From: Edolisoma coerulescens
Taxonomy: Eukaryota; Chordata; Aves; Passeriformes; Campephagidae
Direction of reading: 5' to 3'
NCBI GenBank assembly: GCA_013397115.1
Contig: VWZW01006824.1
Location: 248,001-312,000, forward strand
Length of the DNA stretch: 64,000 nucleotides
Shown in pieces: positions 11,601 to 26,600 of this stretch. A program made the translations under genes and the position numbers. A model generated the notes under the pieces. That model was not told the DNA's origin. It worked only from the letters and a program-made list of their open reading frames with translations, and did no database searches. The number at the start of each line of letters is the position of its first letter. Within the stretch, counting starts at the first letter, position 1.

Positions 11601-14600
11601 GCTTTGGTACCCTTTATTTATACTTTGCAGAGTTGTTTGCTTTTTTTGTGGTCACTTCCGATCATTGTGCTGAAAGATGTAATGTTCTGCCTACTGTAAC
11701 CCTTCAGGTCTTTTCTCTGATCTGTGTGCCATCGTGGGATCTCTGAGGGTAGGACTTCCAGCAGACTTTTTCCTGGCCTCTCACATTTATCTCCATTTAG
11801 TTACATAAGCCATCTGTTGCACATCAGAGTGTAGCTCGCCTTCAGCAGCTTTGGCAACGAAAATGAGATTTTGGCAGCTCCACCTCAGGTGTGAAGCTTT
11901 GTGCCACTTTGCATGGTGGCATTCACTAACCTTTTGCTCTGCTGGGTTGCAGGCTGATGGAGTTCTGACTTTTTCCTCTGTGCCACCTCCATGGCTGTCC
12001 TGCAGATGGCTGTGACACCAGCCAGCAGTGCTGCCCCTGGGCCACAATGGCACTAAAGAGGTGTAGGCATTTCAAGTGCTTTTGTGGAGTAATCCTGTTG
12101 TTATAGTATATTATTTTGTCTATTTTTTTCTCTCATATTCTTCCCACCTTTTTTGGTCTGAAAGCAGTTTAAAAGGATTGTTTTCTTTTCCCCTCCCACC
12201 CCTCCTCTGCCTTGTACAGTTGCCTTTCTCCCTATGGACACTCGACCTTTCTTCCAGTCAATAGCTATTTCTTCCTTTCTGGGGAGTCCATGGGCTCTTT
12301 GTGCTAGTAAAACAACATGTTTTTATTACAAAGTGGCATTTTCCATTGAAAGATCTCAGAATGATTGAACAATATGGAATGACTGAAAGCTTTGAGATAG
12401 CCCTTGGGCTTCAAACTGGAGACTTGTGGTAGGTCTCATTAGACTGCCAGATCCCAGTGACTCCCTGTTAGTATCTATAAATCCTAAAGCAGAAATAGAC
12501 CATCATGTTAGAGCTATCTAGGGTTTTATTCCCTCCTGAATATAGTTTATGCCCCACAGAAGCTTGCATGTATTGAATAATTTGAGTTTCTGTTTTAACG
12601 TGACTCAAGTGCAGAATGTCCCTCAGTTGTTCAGAATATTCCTGTGGATAGAACTTGTCAGATGAGGTTCATAACATTTCAGAGATGTGTTGATGTGGGG
12701 ATGGCACACGAGTCAGTACACCCATCTGGATTAGCTGTTGTCTGCAGTGCAAGAGACATTAATTAACTAAATGCTCCTGAGGTGCATTTGGAACCTGGTT
12801 TAAATATTCCATGCAAATACAGCAAGAAAATTACCATGAAGATATGCCTCTGCTTTTGTTTGCTTGGTTTGTAGGAATCTGTGGCTGTACCGCTGATGCA
12901 TTTTGTGTTTCTTAGAGCAGAAACCCTTTAGGGCACAGCCGGTGTCTTTGGTTTGGAGATGGCAGCCGTTGTGCTGCTGTTGGAAATGCACCATGAGTAA
13001 CAGCAATGTGTTTCACTTGGAAGGCAGATCTTAGGCCTTTGCATTCCTCCCATGGAGTGCTTCAGATTGATTCTGGCTGTGCTCCGGGCTCCTGGCTCCC
13101 TTGAGCAGAGAAAATGTGAATGAACTCTTGCACACTTACTTAAAGCACGAGGCTTGCATTCTTCCTGCAAAAACAGGCACTTTGTTCGGGAAAACATCAG
13201 GTGGTCAGAGAGAACAGGACAGGGAAGAGCAGAGGTATGCTATTAACTCCTGGTGGGTAATTAAACAACAACCCCCTCAAAAAAGAAGAAAAATCAAAAC
13301 AACAGACAGCAAACGTGGACAACTTCTGATTTATCTGGCATTTTTTTGCTCTTTTTTTCCCCCTTACTTGCAAGCTATACTTATTTTGCATTCTGACTCA
13401 ATACTTCCACATAATTATGTGTTTTGATTAGTGTCCATTGCCTAAGGTTTTCAGTCCAAGTGCAACGCAGCATTCTTAAACCAAAACACAAATATCTGCA
13501 GAGAGTTTGGGGCCAGCTCACACCATTTGTGCTGGGGCAGAAGAGGAGGGTTCATGACTGATGCTGTAGTTAGGAGAATGCAGTAATTTGTGTAAGTGTG
13601 CAGTAGTTTAGTTGTCATACACTTCTGTTTGTCTGCTGAAATGCAGAATTTCTCATAGAGAAAATACCTGTACAACTGGGACAAGGATGTTGCCATCACT
13701 TGCAGACACACATGTAGCCAAACACAGTCACTCCCTGGCTCTGTAGCGGTGTGGTACCATACTCTGTCCCTTGTGATGTCTAGATAATACAGTAAAAATG
13801 CAGTTTGGCCGGGACTAATGATTGAGTTAATATTTTTGGACTCTTTCAGCACGCAAATAAATATTCAAGCTGGTAACGCTTAACAGTAGGAAACATTAGC
13901 TTCCTATTACTGCTTTTTCTACTCAGATCCCACTGTGGAGAGGCCTCTTAGTTTCAAAACAAAGGGTAGTAAAAAGCACAGCCATGGAAATGAAGTTTAT
14001 AATGCAGTTTAGGTATGTTTTCATGCTGTGGTCAAAAAAGTGGTTACTGACTGCTAACCTATTTCTTTTAAAAAGCTTAGAAAAAATTGGCATTAGAGAC
14101 TGCTCACAGTAATTGTTATGAGACATGTAACAGCATTCTGTGGGTATTTGTTGTTCCACAAAAATACCTTGTTTCCAGTCCAGTTTACTTTAAAATACGA
14201 ATCAGTCTTCTGCTAAATATTTTCTCGTCTGTCAGAAGGCATTTCATCTCCCCACACCTACAGGTTTAATTTCCCGCTATTCATACTATTAATAATTTAT
14301 CGCTCTTGCCTTGTTGTTTACACTGGATGCAGTGGCAGTTTACATTGATTTCCTGAGTCGGTATAAATTTAATTTCTGTGTACTGCTTGAGCAAGCTTTG
14401 CAATGTGAAAGGAGAGCCAGCAATACAATTAGGATGAATAAAAGTATTTTGGGTTATGTAATATGCATTCACGCTGCTATTTCACAACAGAATTATTACT
14501 TGTGGCATCCTTAAATCCATTTTGAATGTAGCACTATTGCCTGCTGCCTCATACAGGACCTTCTTTGTTTCTACTAACTGAGCAGAAAGTGATGACGAGC

Positions 14601-17600
14601 TCCACAATTAATTTAAATTACATTTCTGGAAGGAGATAAAAAATAGTGTGACTTTTCACAGGACAAGTATTCTGTTGGTAGTCAAAAATCATGATACCAT
14701 ACAAAATCTGTCTGACCGTGTTAGTGCTAATATCAATCATCCCCTCTTTTTGCTATGCTTGGTGTTTATTAAAAAATGACAGCGTATTTTAGCATTTTTT
14801 TATGAAAGAAACATGGCAAAGGGCTTTGCTGACCACTGTTTCACAAACAATGTTTAAATAATAGCTTTCCTCTGGCATTTCTTAGGGTAGGCATAGAGTT
14901 GTCATTTTTAACACCAAGGCAGCTTAGAAATACTGTATATAAATACAGAATTTGAGATTGACCCTCTCAGTATTCCTCAGATGGCAGGTACTCTGTACCT
15001 ACCCCTGTAATCTATAATCAGAATCACTAGAAGCTGTTTCAGACTCAAGTGAAATGTTTGAGCTGTCTGCCACCTTTTATACTCGTTTTCTCTGCTCAGC
15101 ACCTCTTCTTTTCTCCCTTATGGTTCCCAGTAATGGTTCTGGAGTGCTTTGGCATCTCCGGATTTCCAGGGCAGACTGGAAGCTGTGAGAGTGTGGGGAA
15201 GGAGGAAGAGGAGTTAAGATAAAGGCTGTGAGCGGAAGCATTAATTACTATTTCTGGGGCACAGGGGAGCTGCACCAGCTGCCTTTACCTCCTTATGGAC
15301 CCTCTGTAATCCATACCTGGAAAAGCTGTTAGTAGTTTTCACAATTAATCACTGCCTGCTTTATGCAAGTCCCAGGAGACTGTGTAGAGCTCTTCTCTCA
15401 TGGAGATACTGTGTAACACTTCCTTTGGCTCCAGAAGTCAAAATATTTTAGAAAATGAGCTGATTGTACTGCCAAAATGGGCACTAAAACCCATATCCTT
15501 GCCTTCATCCTGGTGCTCTGCTCACTTAGCTGTTTATTATTTTGGGTGTTTATTTACTGCTTGGTTTGGAGATTGGACATTTTGGTGTTTCTGGGCACTG
15601 AAGAGAGGAAGATACTGAGTTTTACAAATAATTTTTCTCTAATACAGAAGAGCTTTGGGAAGATACTTAGTATGGGACACATTTATTTACTGGATTATAA
15701 GAGTGTTTCTAGTAAATGTCATTTGATGACACATATTCCTCCAACAATGTAAGATGCACATGACTAAGAGTCTTACCTGACTTACTGGTTTCTTTTTCTT
15801 GCTTTTCAGTTTTAAATTAGGAACTTGCTAAGCTTCAGTGTCCAATCAAAACCACCACAAAGAGTATTTCATAATACCAGTTATAAAAATAATACATCCC
15901 AGGCATGCCTAAAAGGGAACAGGGTTGTGATGAACTGCAGGTCTGTGAAACACGACAGACAAAAAAGAAACATCAGTAATCTGATGTTTCAGGTTCAGTC
16001 AACTCAATGACACACCAAGTCAGACAAGAGAAGAGGGTGAGAGGCTTTGTATTGGCTTTGTTAAAAAGTCTTTCTAGCAAGAGAGGCGAGAGGCAGGATG
16101 AGGGGGAACTTTTTGTATGTAGGAAGCGACGAGAAGGTAAGTGCATAAATTATACAAGGTAGAGATGGAGATTTGAAGCTGTTCAGGTGATTTTTTTTTT
16201 TTTCTTTAAAAACCTTGTATGCTGCACAGTGAACCTCTTAGATGAGTTGATTCTCACTGAATAATATGGGTACTTTCCATTGCTGCACAGATGCTTCTGA
16301 GTGGGTAAATTCAGAGCAGGAAATTTTTACGTTCCCGTGGCTGGATAAGCCTCCACCTTTTGTGAGAACTGCACAGTGCCATTTTAACCTAGACCTCTTT
16401 GAAGATCCAATTTAGTAATGCACTTGCTAAAACTCCTTTAGATGCATGCAGGGAGAGGTGATGTGTAAATGAGGTTTCTTTACTTTTGCTTTGATTCAGT
16501 TAGAGCTGGTTCCACAAAATCCACCAATATTCAAATGAGTCTAAATTTGCATTGCTTCAGAAGGTGTGAGAATGCACAGCTCAGCACCATGGAATGCCTC
16601 TTGTTTCTTATTTTCCCCAGAGTGGCTTTAAGTATCTGCAAGGTGCCCGAGTGAAAGGGTTCTAACTGAGCAGCAGCATTTGTGTAAGAGGCTTTTTTCC
16701 TTTTCTTTTTTTCCCTCTAAATCTGCCCCACAGCTTTTGTGACGTGACTGTTTGCCAGCGCTTCAGACAGATACCAACCGGGCTGTGAGCTCTGAGGAGA
16801 AAACGAGAATGCCTTTTGTGTCATGATCATGGAATTAATTGGTCCTGGAAACTCTGGGTCGCTGCCAAGAATGGGTATTTATGTGGCAAGAAAGGAAAGG
16901 AAAAGGGCGGAGCTTTGGAAATTCAGGAATACTCTTTTTTGGCGCTTAGGAAAGAGCTCATAAACTTATTTTGCCTTCTGAGTTTGGTGCAGTCAGCATG
17001 CAGAGTTCTGGTTTTGCGTGTTTTTTTGGTTTTGATGGGTTTTTTTTGGTTTGTTTGTTTGTTTGGGTTTTTTGTTGTTTGGGGTTTTTTGGGGGTTTTT
17101 GGTGGTTTTTTGGTTGGTTGGTTTGGTATTGTTGTTGTTTGCTTTTTTTAAACAGTATCCAAAATGAGGAAATGGGAGTTAGTGAAGTGGAAAGAGTTCT
17201 GTGGAGAGCCCTGGTGTAATTTTATTTCATTTCATTTCCAAGTGCACTGTAGGATAAAAGCAGCTGCCTTTGTCTGCAGGACATCCATTGGTGGCCACCC
17301 AAGCCCTGCACTGCCAGCCACACTTCCCTAGGCTGGAAATTCTGCTCCAAATTCAGTTTTCCCCCATGCAGACTGTTTTCAGTGCTGGCACCTGGGCAGA
17401 GAGCGCAGTGGTGGGGTCGGCAGGGCTCCAACTCCGCTGGGCCCGCTGAACTGAGGGCAGGAGGCCGCGGGGATCGGAGCGGCCTGGCCCAAAACACTTG
17501 AAGTACTTGTGACTCCATTTGATAAGATTAGCCCAAGCACTGCTATGTGGCATTGTTTGGGCAAAATTGCCACTTCTCAGAGGGTTTTTTTTTTTGTTTG

Positions 17601-20600
17601 ACGGTCATGTGGTGGAGTTGGGAGTCAGTGCAGATGAATGTCAGCTGCTGTGGGTCTGTGTGTCCTGCACCCACAGCACAATCCCGCTTCCTTCCACTCA
17701 GTTATAACCTCCATCAAGGTCTTTGCTGGAAGGAAACGCTTTGTCAAAAAAGCTCGTAATGTCTTTGCAGTTGTTCTTCACCGAAATACTTGACTAAGAC
17801 AACTAAACAACTTCTGTTTCATCTGTCTTGCTGTTTTCTTTAATGGTGTGTTGTTAAATGAAGGATATTTTAGGTTTTTCTTCTCTTAGACTGATGTTAT
17901 GGATGCTTGTATTTCTGGAGCTTTTCAAGTTCAATCATTCCATGATTTGATTTTTTTCCCTTTTTTTTTAATTTCCCCCAAGGATGAGTGTAGATATTAA
18001 AGATATATATTGGAGAACCTGTAAGGAAGCAATGTGAAAAAAATAAGGTTAAAATCACAAAGAGCATCTTAATCCTACTTTCAGAAGGTTGTAGCAGACT
18101 TGTATTTAGACAAACAGTGACAATCTTGATTAGAGTGCTTTATTTTCAGTTAACGTACAAGTTACTGCACTTCAGGCACTTTTATTCCAGCATAGAGTGC
18201 TTGTCCAGTAAATTAATAAAAACAGAATGGAAAACTCTTTATCTGGAAATGCTGTAAGTTTCAAGGAAAGTGAAGAGCATTTAAAAATCTGTCAAAATTG
18301 CATTTAAAGTGTTAGTTAGATGCTCCTGAAAATAACGGCAGAATTTCTGAATAAAGCAAATCTTTAGTGGAGCTGTAATGTTTCAAATGACTGAGCTTGA
18401 AGAATAATTAATATCTCCTTTTCTTACTGTTCATCCTAGTTGTTTCAGTATTTTTTTCTAGTCTGCGTAATGAAAACCAGATTGATTTCATGCCACGATT
18501 CTCACTTCTAGAATCTCAACAGATAATATTTTCATTGGAAAAAACCTGTAGAGCAGTGGGTTTTTTTGGGTGAAAGCAATTGTTTCCAGTGATATTTCTG
18601 AGATAATGACTATAGTTCTGTATATCTTTCTTTGGGTAGCAGCCTGGTTTTGTACTGACCAGAGTTTTAACTTTCCTTTTTATCTTGACTCTCTAATCCC
18701 TCTTGCTAGGCTGTAGCATTAATTTAGGTGATGGTGGTGTTTATAGTTAATTTATATTCCTACTGGAGCTTAACAGGTAGTGTTAGGAGAAGTTTTCCAG
18801 CCTGTATGTGTTTTGGTCTGCATGGAGCTCTCCTGTTTCAGCAAGAACTGTGTACGTAGGTAATGTTTTGTGCTGTAGAGCTGTAAGATGATCACCCTAA
18901 AGAGAGTGGGCTCCTCGGAAGGTACAGCATTGCCAAGGGTTAGTAAAGATAATTACACTACGTCAGTACACACACAACCTCAGAAAATAAGGATTTGTAA
19001 GAATACCTCCATTTAATCTTTCTACATTTGCTTTTGAAAGATGCTGTCCTTCTTGTAGGAAGCTACTTGCTCATCACTTGCACTTGCAGATTATCAAGGC
19101 TATAATCTGTTGCCTGAAAAATCAAACTGAGATTTTAAAATACATAAATCAGACTATAAAATGCCGTATCTGTTTGTTTTAGAGGACCAAAAAAATGTTA
19201 CCGAAGCCCTGAGATGTTGAGGTCCTTATTAGACCACTGGACATGGTGCTGAAGGAGACAAATAGGAGCTGGAGAGCTTTTTTGATTCTTTGGATGCACA
19301 AAACAGTGCAAAACTGGTGTCATTTATTGGTACCACTAACAGTGGTCACCATGCACCCATGTCAAAAATTGCATCTTTTCCTGGCAGTGAGTAGAGTGTT
19401 CCTCTGGGCAGAGAGCACTAAAGCAAACATGAAAACTCCTTTGCCTTTGGGTAGCCTGGTCGTGTCAGTGAAGAGATGGCCTCTTGATTAAATCCAGACT
19501 GAGCAGTTTCCTGTTAGCATGAAACTCAGCCCACAAGGTCTTATTCTCAAAGCCTGTTATTGAGTTTGTCTGCCAAGTCCCTTTTCCTTTTAAACTTGCA
19601 GGCAGAATTGCTAAAATAATACAAATACAAGCAATCCCAGAACTGTCACAATGATTTCTAACAGTTTAATATTTTGCTGACAAAGTTTTTGATTTTTCAG
19701 AGTTTGGGGTTGGTTTTGTTTTGCTTTGGTGGGATTTTTTTGGGTTTTCTTTTTTTTTTTAACGTTTTCCCAACATGATGTCTTGGGGAAGTTGTAGTGT
19801 TGCAATTAATGGAAAATTTTGTGTGCGTATCAGTCTTGGAAGCAGATCCTGCCCTTGTTTTGAATATACTCACATGAGAGAATTAAAGGGTTTTATGTGC
19901 CTTGAGTAAATGTGCTCATAAACCACTACGTTGTGAGTGGGGAAATCTGCTGGATCAAAACTGAAGAGTTAAATACAGCGGTGCAGACTTTCTTCCCCAT
20001 CCGAAAGTGGTTGTATTGTGTAACTAGTTGTTTTCAAAAGTGTATTTTAATTGTAAGATGAAGAGTTAGCAAGAAAATTGTAATTTGTTTTTCTTTTTTT
20101 GGAACCAAGTATTGCTTAAGGAAAATTTGAATGCAAGAGAGTTACATAGTGGTGACAACATATCCTGTTGATGTTTTTGTAATGATAGTGTCATACATAA
20201 TTCCAGATACGCTTTTAGTTCATTTTTATAATTCATATATATTTCCAGATGCACCTTTAAGTCAGATATATTACAAGTTACATGCCTTTAAAAAAGCCAT
20301 AAGATCCATGGAATAAAATGTGGCAAATTTTTTCCCTGTCTAGTCTGTTTTGGGGTTTTTTTTTTAAATACAGGCAGTAGGTTGTATTTTAATGTCACAA
20401 CAAGGATTTGTTGGATCTCATTACACTGGGAAATGAGATAGCAGAGCTTTGTAATAATATTAGAGACAGAACTTCAGAATTATATTAAAGACATCTATAT
20501 TATTTAAAAATGTAAGGGATGTCCATTAGAAACAATTCCAAAGCAGTGGAGGGTGGTGAGGTAAATAGAAAGTGGGTGGGGTTAATTCTTAATTATCTTA

Positions 20601-23600
20601 TTAATAAAAATGATTTTTTCCTTTGTGTTTTGTCAGTATCCCAAGCCAGGGTTGGTAGTGACTGTCATTAACATGCTGTCTTCATGCCCTCAGTATCAAG
20701 GTGTTTGTGTGAATATTGGACATTTTTTATTTATAATCCCATTTTAAAAGCTTTTTATCCCACATACTTTACAAAATAGGATTTAAATGAGTCACAAAAA
20801 TACTTTTCTGAACTGTCCTCTAAATAATGGCAGAATTTAAGGAAATGTTCATTCAGACTCAAAGCAGGCTGTAAGCATTTAAATCAAATGCTGTTTAAAA
20901 AACATACCCACACACAATCCCAAACCCTAGATTTATGGACAAATATTGTGCCAAGTGGAAACTGTAAGAGGAAATTGGAATGGTAGAATGCCTTGTTCAC
21001 GAGATGAGTTTGACACCCTCCTTGCAAAAGTATCTCAAAGTGTTTTTGCACCAAATGTGTTCTGACCTTGCATCCTGTGTGACACCCCAAAGTTGGTATT
21101 TTCAGCAAGGGAATCACAAGTGCCAGTGCTTAAGTTATGGTCAGTTTTTCATGTTTATTCAGAAGTTAAATGAAACACTGAATTATCACTTTTGTTCCCT
21201 TCAGTAATTGTACTCTTTGTGGGATAATGGATTGTCTTTTAGATAATAATGTATGGTGGAATCATGACTTAACTTGATAGTGGTCAGACTGTAAAATATT
21301 TTTTTGAGCATGTCAGAGAAATGTTTTAAAATAAAGTCGCTTAAAAACTCCATTGTTTGGTACAGCATTTGGTGCTTGGAGAGCACCAAAAATTGACAAA
21401 ATCATTTAGTAACTGGTGATGGCCAATTCCTGTGAAAAGATAGGATTTAATCCACTGGAATCCGTGTCAGGGATCTGTCTCCCACCTGATTTTTGTGCTT
21501 CGTTTTTGTTTCGTTTTGTAGGGTGAAGGAGACCAGCTACCCCCAGAGCACACTGTCAGACAGTATGAAACATCCAAGATCAGGGCTATAAAAGCTGGAA
21601 CTTTGGAGAAACTGGTGGAGAACCTTCTCACCGCTTTTGGAGATGCAGATTTTTCCTACATCAGCATCTTCCTCGCAACGTATAGGGCCTTTGCTTCTCC
21701 CAGGGCAGTGCTGGAACTTCTCCTGGACAGGTAAGAGCCACTGCTGTGCAGTGGAAATGGAGCCATCATTTACATGAGAGGGGAAAATTGTCAGGAACTT
21801 CTTCCCTTGTTTTTAGTGGGCATGGATTTAATAACGTGTTGTCAAGAATACTTCAAAATCCAGAATTTCAGCATAAACATCCAGTCTATAAATGCATTGC
21901 TGCTCACATCCCAACTCTCATCAAAGCATAGGTAAGGAAAGTATGCTATGTCTGGCTGCTAAAGAACCCAGATGGACCAACACAGCAAAATTAATACAAG
22001 TTTCCCCTGAAAAACCCAACAGAATGCATGGGCTGCAAAGTCATACCTAGAATAGATTCCAAAGTTTTGCTGGATACCAATATTTTCAGACCTAGTTCTT
22101 CTGTTTGGGGGCTGCTGATTCGGAACGGGGATTGTACAAACACAAGAGAGAATTTGCTCTTCTGTTCTATTACGTCACATGAATATGCAGCCATAAATTT
22201 TTGCAGACAGCCCAAGAACTGCTAAATGTTATAAGAATAGCTTTTATGGTCAGACTGTTAAATCATGGCTGCTATGCCTGCATAAATGCTTGGAACACAA
22301 AGCATTAGTTTCTCACCCTAAATTCTAACTGAGACACGGCTGGGTCAGGGGTGGTCTTATTTTGGGAGTGTCATCTTTGTTGCACTTTAAAAATCCGTGA
22401 TTCACAGAAACGGTTGCTCTGACATGAAGTAATTAGAACAGAGAAGTGGCATAAGAAGGGTTTAAGTTTGGCTCTCCCACTTGGTAGATAAGGAGCAAGG
22501 CATGGATAAATTATCTGTGCTTTTCTTTTCTATCTGAAAACAATAATCCTGTCTGCTTTGTAGGAGTGCTTTCTGGCTCAATTAGTAAAGATGATAACAA
22601 TAATAACCTGACAGTCAGGTAAGCAGTCAGCTGGGAAAAGAGCAGCCATCCTGGAGAGCAGACTTGGTTACAGTTACATTGACTGCTCTGTGCTTTATCT
22701 CTCAGTCCATCCCAGTTCTGGTTCAGAATGTGAGGAATGATAAAAATTGACAGTGGATACATACAAGAATATAAAAATGTTGAGGCTCTAAGGAATTTGG
22801 CTCTGCCCTGCTCCTCTCACACTGATTGAAAGAGGTGAAAATGTCAGGAGAGGGCAGGAAAGCCCAGGAGAACTGTCTCTATAGAACAGAACTCTCTTTT
22901 CTGAGCCCAGTTTTGATCTTGCTGGCTTGTGTACCTCTCTGAGCAAGTTACAACATCCCCTTCAGAGGAACGGGCTGCCTGACCTTGTCAGCATCATCCC
23001 CAGCCTTTTATAATACACAACAGGATCCACAGGAAATCCTAGGAGGTTACCACTTTCTTCCGCTCTCACAAATCTTAGGAGTGTAGTGCTTAAGAACCCC
23101 TGGATGTTTCTCTTGGCTTTCTGTATATCATGGATAATCTAGAATTTTATGGCTTGGGAGGAAATACAGATTAAACTTAAGCTATAAAAGTTAGAATGAT
23201 ATGCGTGTAGCTGAGGAATATGGACTTGTGAAGAAAAGCACACGTTATAAAGAAAAAAATTGAAAAAAAAGATGGACAGTAATTGATTTAACCAGCTTGG
23301 TTTTCATCTCTAGATTAGTTGAGAATAAGTAGCCAAGACTCTGCATTTTTGCAGCTTTGTTTTTAGTGATACTTGGTAATAATCAGAGTACAGAGACTGA
23401 AGTGGGTGCCAGTGCATAATTTGTGTTTTGTTTTGTGTGCCAGGGAAGTAATAATGAATAAGGCAATCTCTTAAAAAAAAAAAAAAAAAAAGCAGCACAG
23501 TTTTGGCATTTGTTGTCAGTTTTAGTTTCATCTGAAGAGCTTGAGCCCTGTCTCTTTTTCTTGGGGATAGAGCAGGGTTGTGGAGGAACAGAGCAATTAG

Positions 23601-26600
23601 GAGTAGCAGTGCTGAGCTCTTGTTGTTTGGTCCAAGGGAGAACAGTAATGTGACCAGATCAAAAAAGGCCCTTTCCAACTTTTTACAGGTGAGCAGCTCC
23701 TTGGGAGAGAGGAGGGAACAGCATCCACATCTCCCATTTGCAGGATATTGTATTTTGTAGGGACATACTCAATGGAAAACTTCCTCCACAATTTATTTGT
23801 GGAAGCTGGATCACCCTCAAGCCCAGTGCATTCAGTTTATGCTGGATTTGCTGTGGATACAGTGCTGCAGAATTGTCTGATGAATGCGTTAGACTTACAC
23901 AAACCCAGCTTACACAAAAAGTCCTGGGACTCTTGGGAAAATGTCCTGGGAAATGTACATATTCTGTACCCTAAGTGTTTGGGGATACCTGTTGGTCATT
24001 TGATGCTGTCTGCAGAGTATCCTGTCCGAGCAGTGCAGTACTGACTGAATTTGGGGCAAGAAGCATTTATGGTGTCCAAAAGCAGGTGAGGTGCTCTTCC
24101 CTGAGTCAAAGAAGCAAATAAAAAAGCTGATGCTGTACTTAAGAGAAACTTTGGTTTTAGAAAGAGTTTTAGAAATCTGGTTGTTGCATTTTTTAATTTT
24201 CTTCCCTCCAGGACTTCACATTACCCTTTTGCTTTTGATTAAATTTGAGACAGGAGCCCTATTAATTTTTTTAGCCAGATTCAGCCTATAGAGGTTTTCT
24301 TTTAAGATAGATTAGAAGTCACTAGACAAAATCTTGAGCGTAGGCTGGTATGTTGAGAAGTGAGTGGGACGACTTGTGTTTCCAAAGCTATTTAGGAGTA
24401 ATTGAACATCCATATCCCTTTAGCATTCATGGGAGTTTGGCATCTAAGTGCAGCAGACAGCTTTGGAAATCTGCCGAGCTTTTAACACTGTGTGTTCTGA
24501 TGTTTTCTAGTTGTTTTGTACAAGTGGGCAGGGAGAGTTAAAAGATCCTGTTGGTATTTTGATGTGGAAGCCCTCCATGAAAGTTCCTGGAGGGAAGAAG
24601 AGTAGCTCCTCCTGCCCCTGGGTGTGGGGATACAGTGTGGTGCCTTCGGTATTCCCTGGGGGATATTCCAAAGTGTGGTGGGAGCCAGAGTTGGTTAGCT
24701 ATCCAGATGAGGGTAGAAGGAGGCCAAATTCCTCTCTTCCATATTGTATTTTGCCCTGATAACTGTGTCCCTGAGAAGTGGAGCCGTGCTGTGCTTGGCA
24801 CAGGCACAGATAAAGTAGCAACCAGTCCCTGTCTGGAGCAGTTTACAGAGGAGGGAATTGGGACTGTTTGTGGGAGAGTTGGAGCTGGGTAATGACAGCA
24901 AAGAACAAGTTAGTTTTATGTTTCCCATTCATTCCTTTTGCTGGAGGGTGAATGGAGAGGACAGGGGAGGCAGAGGGAGAGTGTCAAAGGAATGGGTCCT
25001 GCAGTGGCAGAGCCACACGTTTTGGGACTGCAGCTTTGTGGTGTTTGACTCACTGCTGTTCCTGTAGCATCTATTATTTCTTCTCTTCTTTATATCAGGT
25101 GGCTTGTCTACTCAGCTAAAGTGATTTCACTTCCATGACTCCATGTGTGTAGGATTCAAACCACCTTATTTTTCCTGAGGATCTGGGCTTCCAAATTGCT
25201 TGTTTCGATGCTCACAAGCTTATTTAGGGCTTTGTCTGGGGCTGTTGCAGAGGCCACCTTTCCTTATTACTTCTGAGTTATTCGGAGTATTTTCCTCCCT
25301 TTTCTTAACAGAGATGCAGGGGTGCATTTTCCACTCTATTTTCCAGTATTTACACATTCAGTATTGCCCGCTACATTCTGGTCTCATTTGCTTAGTCAGT
25401 CCCCTTGAGTGCAGTCTGTAACTTCCCAAACACCAAGCTGAAAAATTCTGTGGGCTACAGGATCCTTTTGTTTCTCACGTCTCTTTTTGTATGCAAAGCA
25501 TTCCTACCAGGCTGGGCAGTGAAAGGCTCTTTGTCCGGGAGCTGGTGAGAACAGAGTGCTGGAAGGCTGCAGAAAGGCTGTTCTTTACATCAGTTGTGTC
25601 ATTAACTCCTCCTAACCCATATTTAATAACCTGTTGTTCATGGAGAGATGAGAGATAGGCAGAGATTTACATCTGGCAACATAAGGAAGCCTTATATCCT
25701 TCTCCAGTTTTGCACAGAAAACCGTCTGCTCTTTACTGCTGTCTTATGGATTTCTCCTGTAAAACTCAGCTTGTGTCTCTAGTGGGATTTAAACACAAGT
25801 GCCTAATGTTCTGCAAAGACATATTTATTATTTCACGCAATAGTAGGACAATGACATTGGGACTCATCTCAATAAATTTTCCTCGAAGAATTAACGGCAA
25901 GTTTTGAAAACTGAATATAAAAATTTAATTTTTATTTTAAAAATTCCCCCAGCAGGGGGAAAGTGCCTTTTGTCTACTGGCTAAGATGTGTTTTAGGCAT
26001 CTTACCGAGTAGATGGCAGTGGAGAGTGAAATCCTCTCCCTTTAACAACAGGTCTGTGATTCTTCTATATGAAGCCTTAAGACCGGTGCTTGAGAGGAGC
26101 ATAAAACTACCACCACTTCCATCCATTGAAACCTTTTTGGATGAGTTTGTGACAGTTCTGACATGAACCTTCAGGACAGAAACAGCTCACTGTGTTCTCT
26201 CTGTCTGATGTTACCAGGTTGTTGTAGCACAAGCACTTAAGGATGCACTTGTTTTAACTCTTCAGATTAATTGCAGGTGTATAAACCTAAATGGATAAAA
26301 TCAGCTTGTCTTATTCTGGACAGTGAGTAATCATCCACCTTCATTACACCTGCCTGTAAGGAGCCATGGAATTCTTCATGGATAATTATGGAGCTGTATA
26401 TCTGAAACAATGGGCACTCCCACTGAAAATGAAGTGTGTGATTGTGCCTGCAAGGCACAGGATTGTGCCTTGTAGGTAAGAGATTTCCCTGTTGGAGTTG
26501 TGCCCACAGTTCCCTCTTTCCCAGTGGTGTTTTTACAGCATCATGGGTTTTTGCCACTCATATCAGGAGTTTGGGCACAAAGTGAGCACTTGCCACCTGG

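Larger units (their letters stand above)
2602..21521 (+). other. RGL1 intron of about 19 kb
   Basis: The intron runs between consistent phase-0 junctions (GTAAGT to TTTTGTAG). It contains homopolymer runs (T18 at 4343-4360), a 24-base tandem repeat with a palindrome beside an N gap (5345-5440), an 18-base palindrome (5056-5073), a double hairpin (9526-9583) and a G/T-rich tract (17015-17150). No nested gene was recognised. In human, APOBEC4 lies within the RGL1 locus, but nothing resembling its cytidine deaminase coding exon is seen here. Confidence 0.8.

Noticed and set aside
2602..21521. Nested APOBEC4, as lies within the human RGL1 locus
   Set aside because: No frame of adequate length and no cytidine deaminase zinc-binding pattern was found; it may lie upstream of the window or be absent.
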